64,000 nucleotides of DNA from the NCBI RefSeq assembly GCF_015706575.1, contig NW_024037048.1, positions 10,123,512 through 10,187,511 on the forward strand, given 5' to 3'. The position numbers and the translations under genes are program-made. The notes beneath the pieces are model-generated. The model did no database searches, was not told the origin of the DNA, and saw only the letters and a list, made by a program, of their open reading frames with translations. Below, one piece after another: positions 12,601 through 23,339 of the stretch; position 1 is the stretch's first letter, and the number at the start of each line of letters is the position of its first letter. Source of the DNA: Patiria miniata (Eukaryota > Echinodermata > Asteroidea > Valvatida > Asterinidae).

Positions 12601-15600
12601 CTAGAATACACACAACCAAAATCCACAGAAATAATTATCTCCCTTTGGTAGAATACACATCGGGCTGTAACCGAAACAAAGCACCATTGTTGAGACAGCA
12701 CATTAGCTGTGCAGCCCCATTGTGTAGGGATGATTGGATTCTATAAATAGCCTTGACCCGACCTCCTCCCAGGTCTGTAGAAATGCTGGCTGGACTGTTG
12801 AGTACATGTACAATGTACATTTTTATGATGCAGGGTTTGACGCTACTTGTGCACATAACATGCATGGAATATATGCACAGAATGTACATGTACATGTACA
12901 CGTGTACATTTAGATGTACAGCAAAGCCTGTAACACAATAAGAGCCATGTTGCTTTCAACAAAAAGCTGGGGGTTTTTTGGGCTATAAATTAACTTAGTC
13001 AAACATATTATGAATTAGTAGGCTAACATTACAAATTTATTGCGCAAACATGCATTTTGTACACTACACAGTAACTTGAGTAATTCCACTTAGTAAGGAA
13101 TTAAAGAGAAGCAAAAGACGCACAGTAAATTAAAAACAAAATGTTTACACGTCTGCGTTTAGCAAGATCGAAAAACCCATGTCTTCACTTTAAATAAAAA
13201 TCTCTTCAAGTTCAACAACATGTACTATGTGCAATTTTTTTTTTTTAGTAACACTTAAATTGCTTAAATGTACAACATTCCCACACAGACAACCACAGAG
13301 CAAGGAACCAAACTACATTTGTATATTTCTTTTTTATGTATGCACATGGTAAATTTTTCAAGCATATTTAATATTTCAAACAGTCAATTATTTAGGTTAC
13401 TTTTAATATACATTGTACATGACATTGACAAGTTATAGAGTTGGTGTAGGGTGTTTTTTGTTTTGTGGTTTTATTTTTTTGTGAACTAGGAATTCATAGA
13501 ACAATAAAAGGAAGTGGGCAAAAGCTGAACTTCCTATTATATGAATACTACATGTAAATTCCAAGCTCGAATAAGGGAGAAAAAAAATTGTCCACACAGT
13601 ATTCAGGTGAGCTAAATTGCAAACATACCGGTACATGTACCGAACATTCATGAACATTACGCTCACATGGAAAATAGTCAATAAACTTGTACAACAGAAC
13701 CCTGGACACAAACCAAAACACCAAAATAATTAATGATCGGCGATGACGCACAGCCACTTCGCGTTGCCGTGGTTACCACAGAGCGCGTGCACGTAAATCA
13801 AATTTGTGAGAGGACGCATACCCCCCGGGAATGAGACAGCAAATTCTCGCAGGTGAGAAACGGCACGTTGACACTGAAAAAAAAAAAAACCCGCAAAAAA
13901 ACAAGCCCTTTGTTTTGACCATTTGCCCAGGGGACGGGAAACGTCTTGACAACAAAATGGACAAAAACAACCAAAACGACTTGAGCACTTGTACACGTAT
14001 GCACATGGACATACATTGTAGGTGTACGATTTTATGCATGCCAAAAACTGGTCAAGTTCATGTTTTTCTACAAATGTACGGAGGAAAAAAATGCGAAGCC
14101 AAGTATGTGGAAGTAAATGTGCGAAGAAAAAAATCAGCAATAACTACTCACGTTTACATGTTACACACGAATGTTATAAATGTTTTTAATCTGTAAAATA
14201 TACATTTTTTGTTGTTTACAATTGGTCACGTACATACTGATATTTGAATGGTGAATGATTTCTCTTTTTTTTTTTTAAGTAATGAAGCATGCATGTAATG
14301 CATGGCTCAATTTTTGGTAAACAATTTGCAATCTGATGTTATCCGCAGTTAAAATGTAGGCAGCATATATTTGAAGAAGAAAAAAAAATATTAAATTTCT
14401 TGAAACAAATATTCTTATAGAAAGTTCAGGGGTATCAGGTAACGTTCTACATATTTGGCCTACGTGTCAGTCCAGATGTATTTTATGCAGTAAATGTAAC
14501 GAACAAAGGCCCATTGTAGTGTGCAAATCATCCATTAAATCCAACAATGCCTACCAGCTGAACCGATACCCCCACCGTGTTGCTGCGCACAGGTAAACAT
14601 GGGTGGAGCTCGGAACACAAACAAAGAGACCGGTACGTGCTGCACGGTGACTGATCAATAACAGGCATCCCCCTAACATGTAGGTTTTATATTCACGTTC
14701 CCGTTCTAGATTTGGTGTTGAAATTAGGGAGGGCTGCTTTCACGGTACGGGGACAAAGGGTCTCGTTGTAGCAACTCCCTCTGTAAATACCCAGTATTGA
14801 ACTGGGGGCTGCACCCTTTGAAATGTGCAATTTATGTATTTATTTTTTCACCTTGCTGTGCCTGGTAACAGCAAGAGGCATTCTAGTACATGCATTGTTT
14901 GTGTTGTTACTTCTCTGCTGATAAAAATGCTGTACAACCTTTTCTTTTTTTAGTTACAGCAACGTTTTACAAGGAAAACTATATTATATGTAAATGTACA
15001 CATATACATGAGAGAACCCTACTTATTTTTCTGTGCAAAAAGTAAACTTGTAGCAATGTGAAGAAAAGTACATTTAAAGGTAGCGTAGCATTTGTCATTT
15101 GTGCATTATTTCGTCTGAAGCAACAAAAGTGCTCAAAATCTAAAGACTGGTTCTGAACAACTAACCTGATGAATTTTCAGCTCTGTGAATGCTGTACATT
15201 CCGAGAAAACAATATTCTAGGATCTTGATTTCAATTCAAAAGTTACCGAGTCATGTTTTGAACTGGGCCCGAAATCAGCGTCCGGGACGCGTTCTCATTC
15301 AGCTGATTGCAGCTACACGATGTCACGCACTGAACCGATGAATTATAGCAACCGCGTGCGTGTGCATCGTGTCAACGCTTACACGTACCCATTCACGGCT
15401 TCGCCAAATTAAGAACGAACTACTAACAAAAATTTCCAAAAGATAAATGCATCTTTGGAGACGACCATCATTTATTGTTTTCTTCAAAATGACAGCATGC
15501 CAGAAAAAAATAATTTCACAGGGACTTTAGTGTCATTACCAAATATTCTTTTCAACAATAATTTCGTCAGTTACTTTTTGGATAGCTGCAACTTTACTCT

Positions 15601-18600
15601 ACTTTTAAACACAACTAGTACACATACTGTGCACATGGAAAAATGTATGCACTTCTGAACGGTTGGCGATCGCTTTGTTCTTTTGCAGACTTGAAGTTAT
15701 TCCACAAGGTATACAAGTATGCCCAGCATACCAGTAGCAGTGTCATGCAGCACAGAACCACAAAGCAACCCACCAACAAAAGGACCCAGGTAGGCCACTA
15801 ATCTGCTAAACCAGCTCCACCCAATGCACTTCAAAAGACAGATTTAATCAATGATTGTGGGTCAACATACATGTACACCACTGACCCAAACGGTAACAGA
15901 AATCTTTCAGATTTTTAATTGGAATTCATATTCAATCACACGTCAACAATAAGATCTGTTATTGTGTGGTTGATTGTTTGCCCAGTGTGGTTTGTTGATT
16001 GTGTTGAGAAATATGATTCAAATCAAACGCCTGTGTCATCCGCAGTACATGTGTGTGCGGTGTAGCTGCATTCGGAGTAAACACGTAAACATGCGTGGGT
16101 AGTTTCTGTGTTCAGGTCGGTCACTTGAGTTTTTCTGCTGCGAGGAAGTTTGCCCGGTCATTGGCTTTGGATTGGAAATGCTGCTCACAGAACGCAGACC
16201 GGTAGACGGAACGGTGGATGTGTAGATTAACGTAAACAGCACCAGATCCGCTGTCATACAGCACAGGGGAAGTTAGCCAATTGGACATCGGGAAGTGTTA
16301 CGCATGATGCATGGCTAAATAAAATTATGTAAAAAAAGTTATGTTTACATGTACACCGTACATGTACATGCACTGTTGAGTGTTAAAGTATACAATGGGT
16401 ACAAATTAATGCTGGTCTACCTCACATGTCGACTGTTTTCAAGCGTACAAATTATCCAAACTGTACTGTTGCAATCTGTTTTAAGGTACATGGGAGATAA
16501 ATCTAATCCCTAAAGATTATCGGATTATTCTATGCATACTTTATGTACAGGACACTCAAGGACAATACGGGCGATTCCCAATAGTGCGCCTCCAAGAGTT
16601 TGCAACGCGTTGGCCAATCACAATGCGCAAAATCTGTCGACCCAATGCGCGTTTGGAAAAGGTCGACTGATTTCGTGCATTGTGATTGGCCAACGCGTTG
16701 CAAACTCTTGGAGGCGCACTATTGGGAATCGCCCGTATTCGGCACTGTGTTCATGTATCAATTATCCAACTGTTCAGGGATTATGCTTAATTCTTGAACA
16801 GAGGTGAAATTTTACAAGGTTGTTTACCAAAGGTCATAACTTTTCCAGTTCACGAAAAGGGTAATTTAAACGCATATCCTGTATTCCAAGATCCGTTCGT
16901 GGTAACCTGGTCTCTAGATATGGTCGACAATCGTCCATATTATTTGCATACAATATCCTACCGGTGATGTTATACTTAAGCATTCTTCCATGTACTTGAC
17001 TGTTCTGTGTAACCTTGGCCTCTCTATAGTATACCCTAACACAGTAGGAAAGCTGGCTAGACAGTGTTTATACAACCAATAATTGTTTCACTTTTCCCCC
17101 CAATGGATTTGTATTGTACCTGCTGGGTTTCCTTATAGAGGGATTTCACTTGACATGTAGTTCATGTCTTGGAGATTGAATGCATTTCTCAAGCAGGAGT
17201 TTTTACATGAACTGCATGTATATTACACATACAACCAATATTAATTTTTTTTCTCCCAAACTTGAATTTTCAAACAGTTTCTGATGAAGCTAAATGTCAG
17301 TTTCTATTGTGCAATTGAAAAAATAATGCATGCCAACTCCAATAACTTCAAATTTCAACTGTACAGAAAAAAGCAACTAATTTTGTTTCTTTTTTGGTTT
17401 TTCTAATTTTTATTAAAAAAACACCTCAATATTTGAAGCACATTATGTACTGTGATTGAGTAAGATTTAATAATTGAACAAGTCTGCAAACCTGGCAGAA
17501 TTTGGAGTGCAAAAATCCAGGGCTGTCTTATCCTAAGGAATTTGGTGAAGAACTTTTTTTTATCAGTTTAACAGCCATATTTGGCTATTGAAATCCATGT
17601 ACGTTGAACAGTCCAAAAGTCAAAAACCCACTCAGAATACCAGTAGTACGAAAAATCCTGCACTTTGTCCACGCTTTTGCGTCATTTACATGGAACACGA
17701 CCGGGGCATTCTGTTTGCACGTGACAGGGTTTGGAATTTGCTAACTGTCAAAAATCAAACAAAACAGGGCCGGACCTCGATGACACATTTTTGGGCTCGC
17801 TGATTCAGGTCGTATTTATGCAACGCCTGTGATCAAAGTGAATTCAACCGAGGCGACAGAGCTGTTGCATTGCTGCCATGTTTGGGGTGCGTGTTTCTGT
17901 TGCCCTCTTGTCACACCTCCAACATGGCAGCTGAACGCAAACTATCCGACCGTCAATCTTTAGAATAGAACCGCGGCACTACGGCACTAGCAATATGAAG
18001 TTATGAGCTGAATGAACATCATGGTGAAAGTTTGTAAATTTTTCAAAAGTGAACGTTATTTTCAAACAGGCCTAGTGCTAGTCCTACCTAGGACAAAGTC
18101 ACAATGAAACAAAAGCTATAAAATTGAAAAGAATGTTGCAACCTGACGCCACTTTTGTCTTCATATCATCTCAACAAAGGTCAGCCATTGCAAAATGTTG
18201 AAAAGATACGAATCTAATTTAAAACTGAGAAACATACGTTTGTTAGAAAATACTTCAAAAATGTTCTTGACTCTCCAGTTTTGTAAAAAACAAACGAAGT
18301 GGCGTCTGGATGCTTGGCCTACATTCTTTCCATTAAAGATATTCAAACGAATCTTCTAATAACGGAAAACTAAAAATCAGACAGCATAGCCCTAGGCCAA
18401 CTTGATAATTTTCCAAAGTAATGTTAGACTCCAAATTCAATTTTCAAGAAAAGCAATACATTTTGCCGGTTAGCAATTTTGTTTGACCTAAAAAAATTCA
18501 ACCCATTCCCTCATAAAAAAAGAGATGACAACTCAACCACAGAACTTAGATTTGCATAAAATCGGGTATATCACTGAGGAACTAGGAAAACACTGTTATA

Positions 18601-18910
18601 AAAACTACACAATCTCGAACAGTTCTGATAATGACAGTGTGTGAAAAATGTTAGCAAACGAGGAATAAAAAGCAGACGACATTTTTCAACTGCATGCAAC
18701 ACCAACACTGCTGCAACAACACAGACAGAACAACAAAAACTTACCACTTTTGCCCACGCCGCCTTGGCCCAACAAAACAATCTTATAAACCCTCATTCCG
18801 GACTTCGTCATGACGGCACCCTCCATAGACGACTGAGAATCCCGATCTAGCTCTCTGGAGTTTCGACCCGAGGACAAAACCCTTCTGAATTCGGCTGGAG
18901 AATCACTCAT
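422..18910 (-). CDS. Ric: Ric/RIT-type Ras small GTPase, four 5' coding exons (3' end off window)
   Basis: Membrane-associated GTP/GDP molecular switch of the Ras superfamily; Ric/RIT proteins relay growth-factor and calcium/stress signals to MAPK pathways (family knowledge). Exons 18745-18910, 12010-12066, 6934-7007 and 422-613 join with GT/AG sites and intron phases 1, 1, 0 to give 163 residues. Visible motifs: P-loop GQGGVGKS (48-55), effector loop HDPTIEDAY (70-78, Thr73 matching Ras Thr35), DTAGQ (95-99) and NKYD (154-157). The stretches [11 protein letters not shown] and [20 protein letters not shown] are Ric/RIT signatures rather than Ras, Rap or Ral. A roughly 40-residue extension precedes the G domain. 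The G5 motif and the C-terminus (Ric/RIT lacks a CAAX box) must lie left of position 1, because the last visible exon ends at a clean donor. Introns are 5.0-6.7 kb. Assignment to the Ric/RIT family is firm; one-to-one orthology is inferred. Confidence 0.92.
2555..2625 (+). repeat. Fragment of the 58263-58838 MITE family
   Basis: The segment reading CATATTCATGAGC, then GTGATATCATC, then AGGCAGAA matches the central part of the fuller elements at 21699-22225 and 58263-58838, in the same order and similar spacing. The ends are not recognisable, so this is a degraded copy. It lies directly beside the pogo-like MITE. Confidence 0.6.
2647..3057. mobile_element. pogo/Tigger-like MITE (non-autonomous Tc1/mariner superfamily)
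   Basis: A 411-bp element with inverted termini CAGTGGAACGTCGCTATA at the left and, as reverse complement, CAGTGGAACGCCGCTATA at the right. It is flanked by TA on both sides (2645-2646 and 3058-3059), the Tc1/mariner target duplication. Several internal repeats of 'ACCGAAC' follow each terminus, as in Tigger/pogo relatives. There is no transposase reading frame, so it would need enzyme supplied in trans. Confidence 0.8.
4010..4099. repeat. 90-bp inverted repeat
   Basis: Imperfect palindrome centred on GATCCTACATGTACATAGGATC-like bases near 4054. The outer arms read AATTTTGGCAG and CTGCCAATTTT. It can form a long hairpin in either strand. No TA or TTAA flank is obvious, so its transposon origin is unproven. 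Confidence 0.65.
4927..5207. repeat. Foldback element with AGGCC...GGCCT ends
   Basis: The left end (AGGCC, then a C-rich run, then GTTCTGCTTCCG) is inverted at the right end (CGGAAGCAGAAC, then a T-rich run, then GGCCT). The middle is AT-rich with G and C homopolymers. It is probably a MITE; no clear target duplication is seen. Confidence 0.55.
6370..6778 (+). repeat. ATCACAAGTC decamer minisatellite
   Basis: About 400 bp of tandem decamers ATCACAAGTC with variants carrying C, A or AA insertions (CATCACAAGTC, AAACACAAGTC). It lies within Ric intron 3, 155 bp downstream in + coordinates of nothing coding and just left of exon 3. Open frames across it encode only His/Lys/Ser/Gln/Val repeats and are artefacts of the tandem unit. 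Confidence 0.95.
6934..7007 (-). CDS. Ric: Ric exon 3: switch I to switch II (DTAGQ)
   Basis: A 74-base exon between a CTGCAG acceptor and a GTGAGT donor, entered in phase 1 and left in phase 0. The joined codon gives Glu75, and the exon continues [18 protein letters not shown] and then LDTAGQ (76-99). Gln99 corresponds to catalytic Gln61 of Ras and is intact. The YQQQAVID stretch is especially like insect Ric. This exon is the main evidence for Ric rather than vertebrate RIT1/2 wording. Confidence 0.93.
10827..11341. mobile_element. TTAA-flanked MITE, copy 1
   Basis: A 515-bp element starting AGGGAATATACATCATTTGC and ending with the near-inverse GCAAATGTTGTATATTCCCT. TTAA lies immediately outside both ends (10823-10826 and 11342-11345), as in piggyBac-type insertion. 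A second copy lies at 61086-61618 in the same orientation. The centre has the hairpin CCAACGCTGATCGG/CCGATCAGCGTTGG. No transposase is encoded. Confidence 0.85.
11583..11919 (+). repeat. Three spaced GTAGATGACGTCA units (CRE-bearing)
   Basis: GTAGATGACGTCA occurs at 11583-11595, 11727-11739 and 11907-11919. The last two are preceded by similar CAATCA...CCCC(A)TTTTTT sequence, so this is a diverged tandem repeat with a unit of roughly 145-180 bp. It ends about 90 bp from Ric exon 2. Regulatory activity is possible but not shown. Confidence 0.7.
12010..12066 (-). CDS. Ric: Ric exon 2: switch I / effector loop
   Basis: A 57-base exon that opens after a pyrimidine-rich CCCACAG acceptor and closes at GTAAGC. 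Its first two bases complete Ala56, so the P-loop reads GKSA as in Ras. It encodes [18 protein letters not shown] (57-74). Phase 1 at both ends makes it a symmetric exon. The residues [11 protein letters not shown] match Ric/RIT proteins, where Ras has KNHFVDEYDPTI. Confidence 0.93.
12067..18744 (-). other. Ric intron 1 (6.7 kb)
   Basis: Bounded by the exon 1 donor (GTAAGT) and exon 2 acceptor (CCCACAG). It is AT-rich and unusually full of ACATGTACATGTA words (for example near 12885, 13633 and 16350). A long palindrome lies at 16564-16739. The rest looks unique and non-coding; no exon or RNA gene was recognised. Confidence 0.8.
16564..16739. mobile_element. 176-bp near-perfect palindrome (probable foldback MITE)
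   Basis: Two 79-bp arms (16564-16642 and 16661-16739) pair in exact register around an 18-base loop. The outer part of the arms, about 60 bp, is essentially perfect. Each arm contains CCAATCACAATGC-type sequence (an ATTGG/CCAAT box) and GTCGACC near the loop. The near identity of the arms implies recent origin or conversion between arms. No clear target duplication is visible. Confidence 0.8.
18745..18910 (-). CDS. Ric: Ric exon 1: N-terminal extension and P-loop
   Basis: Encodes residues 1-55 plus the first base of codon 56. The start is the ATG at 18910-18908. It has A at -3, and an in-frame TAG lies seven codons upstream (18931-18929), so no longer N-terminus is possible in this exon. Residues 1-40 are rich in Ser, Arg and Asp and match no domain I know. 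Met29 and Met34 are possible internal starts. [15 protein letters not shown] (41-55) is beta-strand 1 and the P-loop; Gly50 corresponds to Ras Gly12, so the wild-type residue is kept. The donor is GTAAGT (18744 downward), phase 1. Confidence 0.92.
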
Positions 18911-19030
18911 TTTCCAAGTCTTTTTAACCTAAACTCATGTCATCGCATCAACAACACACAATGCAGTGCAGCGAGGGGTCCTACTGCGCATGCGTGGTCA
19001 TGGGGGCGCGCGCGTACGCGGTGACTGATG
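18911..19030 (-). promoter_or_regulatory. Candidate Ric 5' UTR and promoter
   Basis: Directly upstream of the Ric start codon the base composition shifts to GC-rich. It contains TGCGCATGCG (18985-18994), a good match to the NRF-1 site found in CpG-type promoters, followed by a GGGGGCGCGCGCG run. There is no TATA box. The location and composition fit a TATA-less promoter, but the transcription start is not determined. Confidence 0.5.
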
Positions 19031-20033
19031 CTTAAAATAAACCGCACGCGTGGCTACTTAGGCTAAAAAAGCACCACACCCAAAAAAGTTTGGCTTGAAA
19101 AACGGAAACGCCCATTCCCGTAATTGTTTTTATAGCGACAGTGAGTTCATCGCGAATTATTGAGCGATTACGGATTAGCGTCAATGATCACATCAGAAAA
19201 GATGACAAGTTGTGGGCAGTTGTATATTGTGAGTAACTTATTGCAACAATTAAAAAAGGTGTAGGCCCCTATTACACATCGCCCGTTGTCGTGTATAGGT
19301 CTACATTTCAACACAAAACCCTTTGTTTGTATGGATCTTGTTATCTATGCCATTGTTTAAAAGCAAATTACAATTTTTGTGTTTTGTTTGTTTGTTTGTT
19401 TGTTGGGTTTGTTTGTATGTTTGCATGAACACTCTTTCGAAAAAGACTTTGGAGAAAAACGTGCCCAGCAACTTTTTTTGGGGGGGGGGGTGATAAATGA
19501 ATTTGGGCAGATAATTCCATGGGCAGGGTCGTGTAATTAAAAAAAAAATTATCGATTTGTTCAAGCCCTAGACTGTTTCCGTGATCAATTAGGGGATATT
19601 CGTTCCTCATATTCTAAGAATGAAAATAGCTGAATGAGTCTTGTTTTGTCGGGAGTCAATAATTAATTAACATGGTTATGAAACAGCCGTAGGCGAGATA
19701 TCTTGCACAGACCCCTAAGGGTCACAGCTGGCCCCTCACGTGACCCGTTTCGAACAAATCAAATTATTGAGGGTTTTTTTTCCATTGGGACAATAATTTG
19801 TCCATCATGATCTCTTACAAAATGACGGAAATTCCTGACAAGACGCCCAGGCAGAACGAGACAACATGGGAAGGCGCCTAACTTCCCCTTGAACATCGAT
19901 TCATAACTTGAACAAAATTCGAATTAGACGACAGGGTAGGCCCTAGATACAGAAATAAACTGCCGGTATAGTTTTTATGGAACGTAATATCGAAAGGCAG
20001 TCTCGTGTAGCATACAGCTGTAGGTTAAAGGGA

Positions 20034-20105
20034 TATGTAATGTAATTTTTTTTTAATGCAGGCTCCCTGCAAACGCACGCACCTTTGTGTCCCATTTAAC
20101 CTTAT
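20034..20105 (+). repeat. 5' fragment of the 58263-type MITE, cut by a SINE
   Basis: Starts with TTAA (20034-20037) and runs through TTTTAATGCAG and TGTGTCCCATTTAACCTTATT, matching the left part of the element at 58263-58838. At 20106 the match stops and SINE sequence begins. Confidence 0.65.
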
Positions 20106-20455
20106 TGGGCTCGTGGTCTGCGAGTAATTCTGCAGGTTGTGGGTTCGAGTCCAGCCTGGGGTTGTGGTGCGTGTGCCCTTGGGCAAGGCACTTTGTCACT
20201 CATTGCTTCTCCCCACCCAGGAGTAAATGCGTACCTGCGAGGGCAGAGATGGTTATTGTGGTTGATTTTAGCGGCTTGTGCCGAAATGGCAGCATTGAGC
20301 TGTATACTCCCCAGGGAGCTGAGATTGCACTTGGAATTATCCATTGGCCTAATGATCAGGGGTAATAATAATGTAAAACGCTTTGATTGGAGTTAAACGC
20401 GCTACATAAGTACCCGTTGTTATTATTTATTATTATTATTGTTATTATTATTATA
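20106..20455 (+). mobile_element. tRNA-derived SINE with ATT-rich tail
   Basis: The head has a GGCTCGTGGTCTG A-box-like stretch and a clear B box GGTTCGAGTCC (20142-20152), the internal RNA polymerase III promoter of tRNA-derived SINEs. A conserved body follows (CCTTGGGCAAGGCAC...), then AAACGCGCTACATAAGTAC and a (TTA)n tail at about 20418-20455. This layout is common in invertebrate deuterostome SINEs. It encodes no protein and would depend on LINE reverse transcriptase. Confidence 0.8.
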
Positions 20456-20885
20456 TTCCTAGGGAGACACCAGTCATTAGGGAGACACATAACTGTCTCC
20501 CTAATGGCACAGCCCCCCTTTAGAGGCAAAATTTTGCCGTCGCAACTAGGTTATATTTGTTGCTCGTGGTCTAATTAGTAAACACACCGAAATTCGTGGA
20601 TAAAGGACAAGGGAATATTGGGTTAGGGCACATTGAAGTTTGAAAGTCTCCCTAATGACCCATTGCCGGTAATGAGACACGTTATCGTAATTTCTTCGCA
20701 CGATGGGAGACATCGGTCATTAGGGAGACATATTCATGTCTCCCTAATGCCACAGCCCCCCTTTAGAGGCACAATAAAATTAGGTTATATTTGTTGCTCG
20801 TGGTCTAATTATATAGTAAACATACCGAAATTCGTGGAAAAAGGACAAAGGAATATTGGGTTAGGGCCCATAGGAAAACTTGTGT
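20456..20885 (+). repeat. Two direct copies of a 'GGGAGACA' repeat
   Basis: Two copies of about 190-200 bp (from 20460 and from 20703) share CATTAGGGAGACA, GTCTCCCTAATG, CCCCCCTTTAGAGGCA, TTGCTCGTGGTCTAATTA and CGAAATTCGTGGA in the same order. The GGGAGACA and TGTCTCCC words also form small inverted repeats. A diverged copy in the opposite orientation lies at 53350-53620. Class unknown. Confidence 0.8.
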
Positions 20886-21698
20886 GCGCAAGTCTATGTG
20901 GATGTCTCTTAAATGTCCAATCCAGGGTAATCACTATTACTATTATTATTATATATAATGAGATAAAAAAAATACAAGTGAGTATGTTGGCTTCAAATCA
21001 TTTTGAATTAGCTAAGACCATTATGCTCCAGGTACCTCGGTGCGTTGACATAAAGGAATTTGGGGCATGAAAACTGCTGATCACCTGTCTACCAGAAGAA
21101 CAATACAAATTTTCATTAATTTGGGCTTCTTTTAAAACATTTCCAACAGATCGTGGGTGCGTGTAGGAGGCTGATTCAGTCATACATTAGAACAGTTGCT
21201 ATGTCCCCAGACCCAGTTCATGATCGTAGGGGGGGGGGGGGGGGGATTAAAGAAGCCAACTCGTATCAATGACTCACTCAATCAGGACCATCACGAACAC
21301 CCATCGTCTGCCGAGGAAGGGGTGCATAATGGGGCCAGGGGGTCGTGAAAGGGAGGGGGAGGGGGTAATCGGGCTCAAGCATCGGGGAGGGGTGATATTA
21401 TGTCTGGGGCAAGTCTGCCCTTGATGAAATGGGCGATATTGACTGACCAAACATTCTGAGAGTGAGTCAATGTCGGACCGTCTCTGGATATGCACACTCC
21501 TTGCTTTTAGGTTAGAGATAATTCAATGAGTTGCAATCATCGTGTTTTCAGTTCTTTTTTTTTCAACATTTACTTTGTGATTGCATACAATTATTTCTAT
21601 TTTATATCAAAGAGCTAATCCTTTGAGAGTATGAAAACCAGTTGAAAAAGTTTGTTTTATCAATTAAAGTTGAAAGCTTTTAGCGTTTAATAGTTTAA

Positions 21699-22225
21699 AG
21701 GGACGTTGCAATGTCATTGTTTTAATTTAATTCTTGAAAATGCACCTTTGTGTCATGTTTTCAATTTTCGTTTTGCCATTTTAAAGTATACTTTGACTCC
21801 TTTTTTGTTTTTATGCTAATGCAAATTTCCATATTCATGAGCAGATTAGTGTGATGTCATTTCAGGCAGAAACATTAATGTTACAGCTCAGTTTCAGCAA
21901 CAACAGTTGCCAGAAGTTAAGATATTTCGCTGTCATAGATTTTCTTTTCTTTGGTGATTCGTTGTTGTGTCAGTACATGGCAGTTAAAGCCAGTCAGCAA
22001 ACTTTCCTCACAATTATCTTCAATCAGCACATTTTTCAGTTCACAAGTTGAACAGAAAAGCCCCAAACTGAACAGTGTCTTCCTGAAATGACACCACAGC
22101 AAAAGCGCCATTAGTTGTCCAGAAAAGCATGGACAATTTTAAAAGAAGTGCACTGTTTGATACAACTAACCAAAAAGGGATGTCAGATATTTTTCATACA
22201 TTTATGTTCCTAAGAAAAATTCACT
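21699..22225 (+). mobile_element. MITE, copy of the 58263-58838 family
   Basis: Begins after TTAA (21695-21698) with AGGGACGTTGCAATG. It shares with the 58263 copy the order ATGCAAATT.CATATTCATGAGCA, AGGCAGAAAC, GTGTCTTCCTGAAATGACA.CACAGC and AGAAGTGCACT. The right terminus is decayed: the expected CCCTTTAA end is not seen. No coding capacity. Confidence 0.75.
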
Positions 22226-22429
22226 TCATGAACCCTTCGAATGATTACATCGTCTGCAATTTAAAATTCGCCAGGCCACAATGAATTCATCGTTTTATCA
22301 GAAGTTTTATTGATAGAATAATACTGTGTTCCTTATATGCATAGTTTATATACTATTTTAGTCAATTCCGTCCATCCACAATATGAAGAGTATTCTAAAC
22401 CAAACGAACAAGTCTATGGAATATCCGCT

Positions 22430-22715
22430 TACAGACAAGCGTCTATGATAATTCGCGCAGATTCGGCGATTAATTATGCAAAACAACTCGTCTTGAAATC
22501 TAGATTCTGACCATTCAGCGGGCGCCTTCTTATTCCGCAACCCGTTATATCAAAAACTTGGCAGCCAAAGTTGACCAATCAACAGCTAAATAGTCCACAT
22601 TTCTGATCGAAATGACGTCACGGCTACAGAAGTCGACTCCGATTGGCTGACGCGCAGGGTCGCATAAAATGCGCATGCTTAGATACATCAGACGTTGGAT
22701 ATGGAGAGGGGGCTC
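22430..22715 (+). repeat. Dispersed repeat with CRE, CCAAT and TATA-like words, copy 1
   Basis: Shares with 28910-29280 the ordered blocks GATTAATTATGCA, TTGACCAATCA, AATGACGTCACG, GTCGACTCCGATTGGCTGA, TCGCATAAA and TCAGACGTT. These include an octamer-like word, CCAAT boxes in both orientations and an exact CRE (22613-22620). Spacing between blocks is similar, so it is one family and not chance. It lies about 1.2 kb upstream of the synaptotagmin start codon. Confidence 0.75.
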
Positions 22716-23339
22716 CGTACTTCAATTTAAAAAAAAAATGCACAAATAATCTTTTTAAAAAAAGGATGAAAAACTGAATCGAAAATAAGGATGAGCATTT
22801 CGTGTTTTTTTCTTGTCAAGCATAGTGTACCTCACTATAAAAACTAAAAACGAATCAAATTGCATCATTTTCAACCACTCATCCCTGCTATACAAACAAA
22901 AAAGTCTGCTAGCAGTGGCCTCTTGATCTTCACCATACTAGTTATGCGTGAAAAAAACATTGAGGGCGCTCTTCCTTTTTTGCGGTGTGATAAAAAAAAA
23001 TGCTGTACAGACCATGCACAGACTTTCTCTAGCTCTCCACACATAAAAAGCGCCCTTTTCAAAACAAAGACGGACACAGACAGCATTAGAACCTAAAATT
23101 GTTTGCAGAACAAAGGTAAGACACGACTGATTTAAATTCTAAAAGTTTCCATCCGATATTTGCCATACTCTTCAAGATACCTTTATCACAATATATAGAG
23201 GGCGATATACATTTATTTACGTTCAGCGAAATTTAATCGTGCAATCATCTGCATGAACTTCTGTTTTTGTTTTTTTTTGGTGCTAAATCTTTCTCCGAAT
23301 TGATAAATTTTACAATAATTGATTTTCATTTTTTTACAG

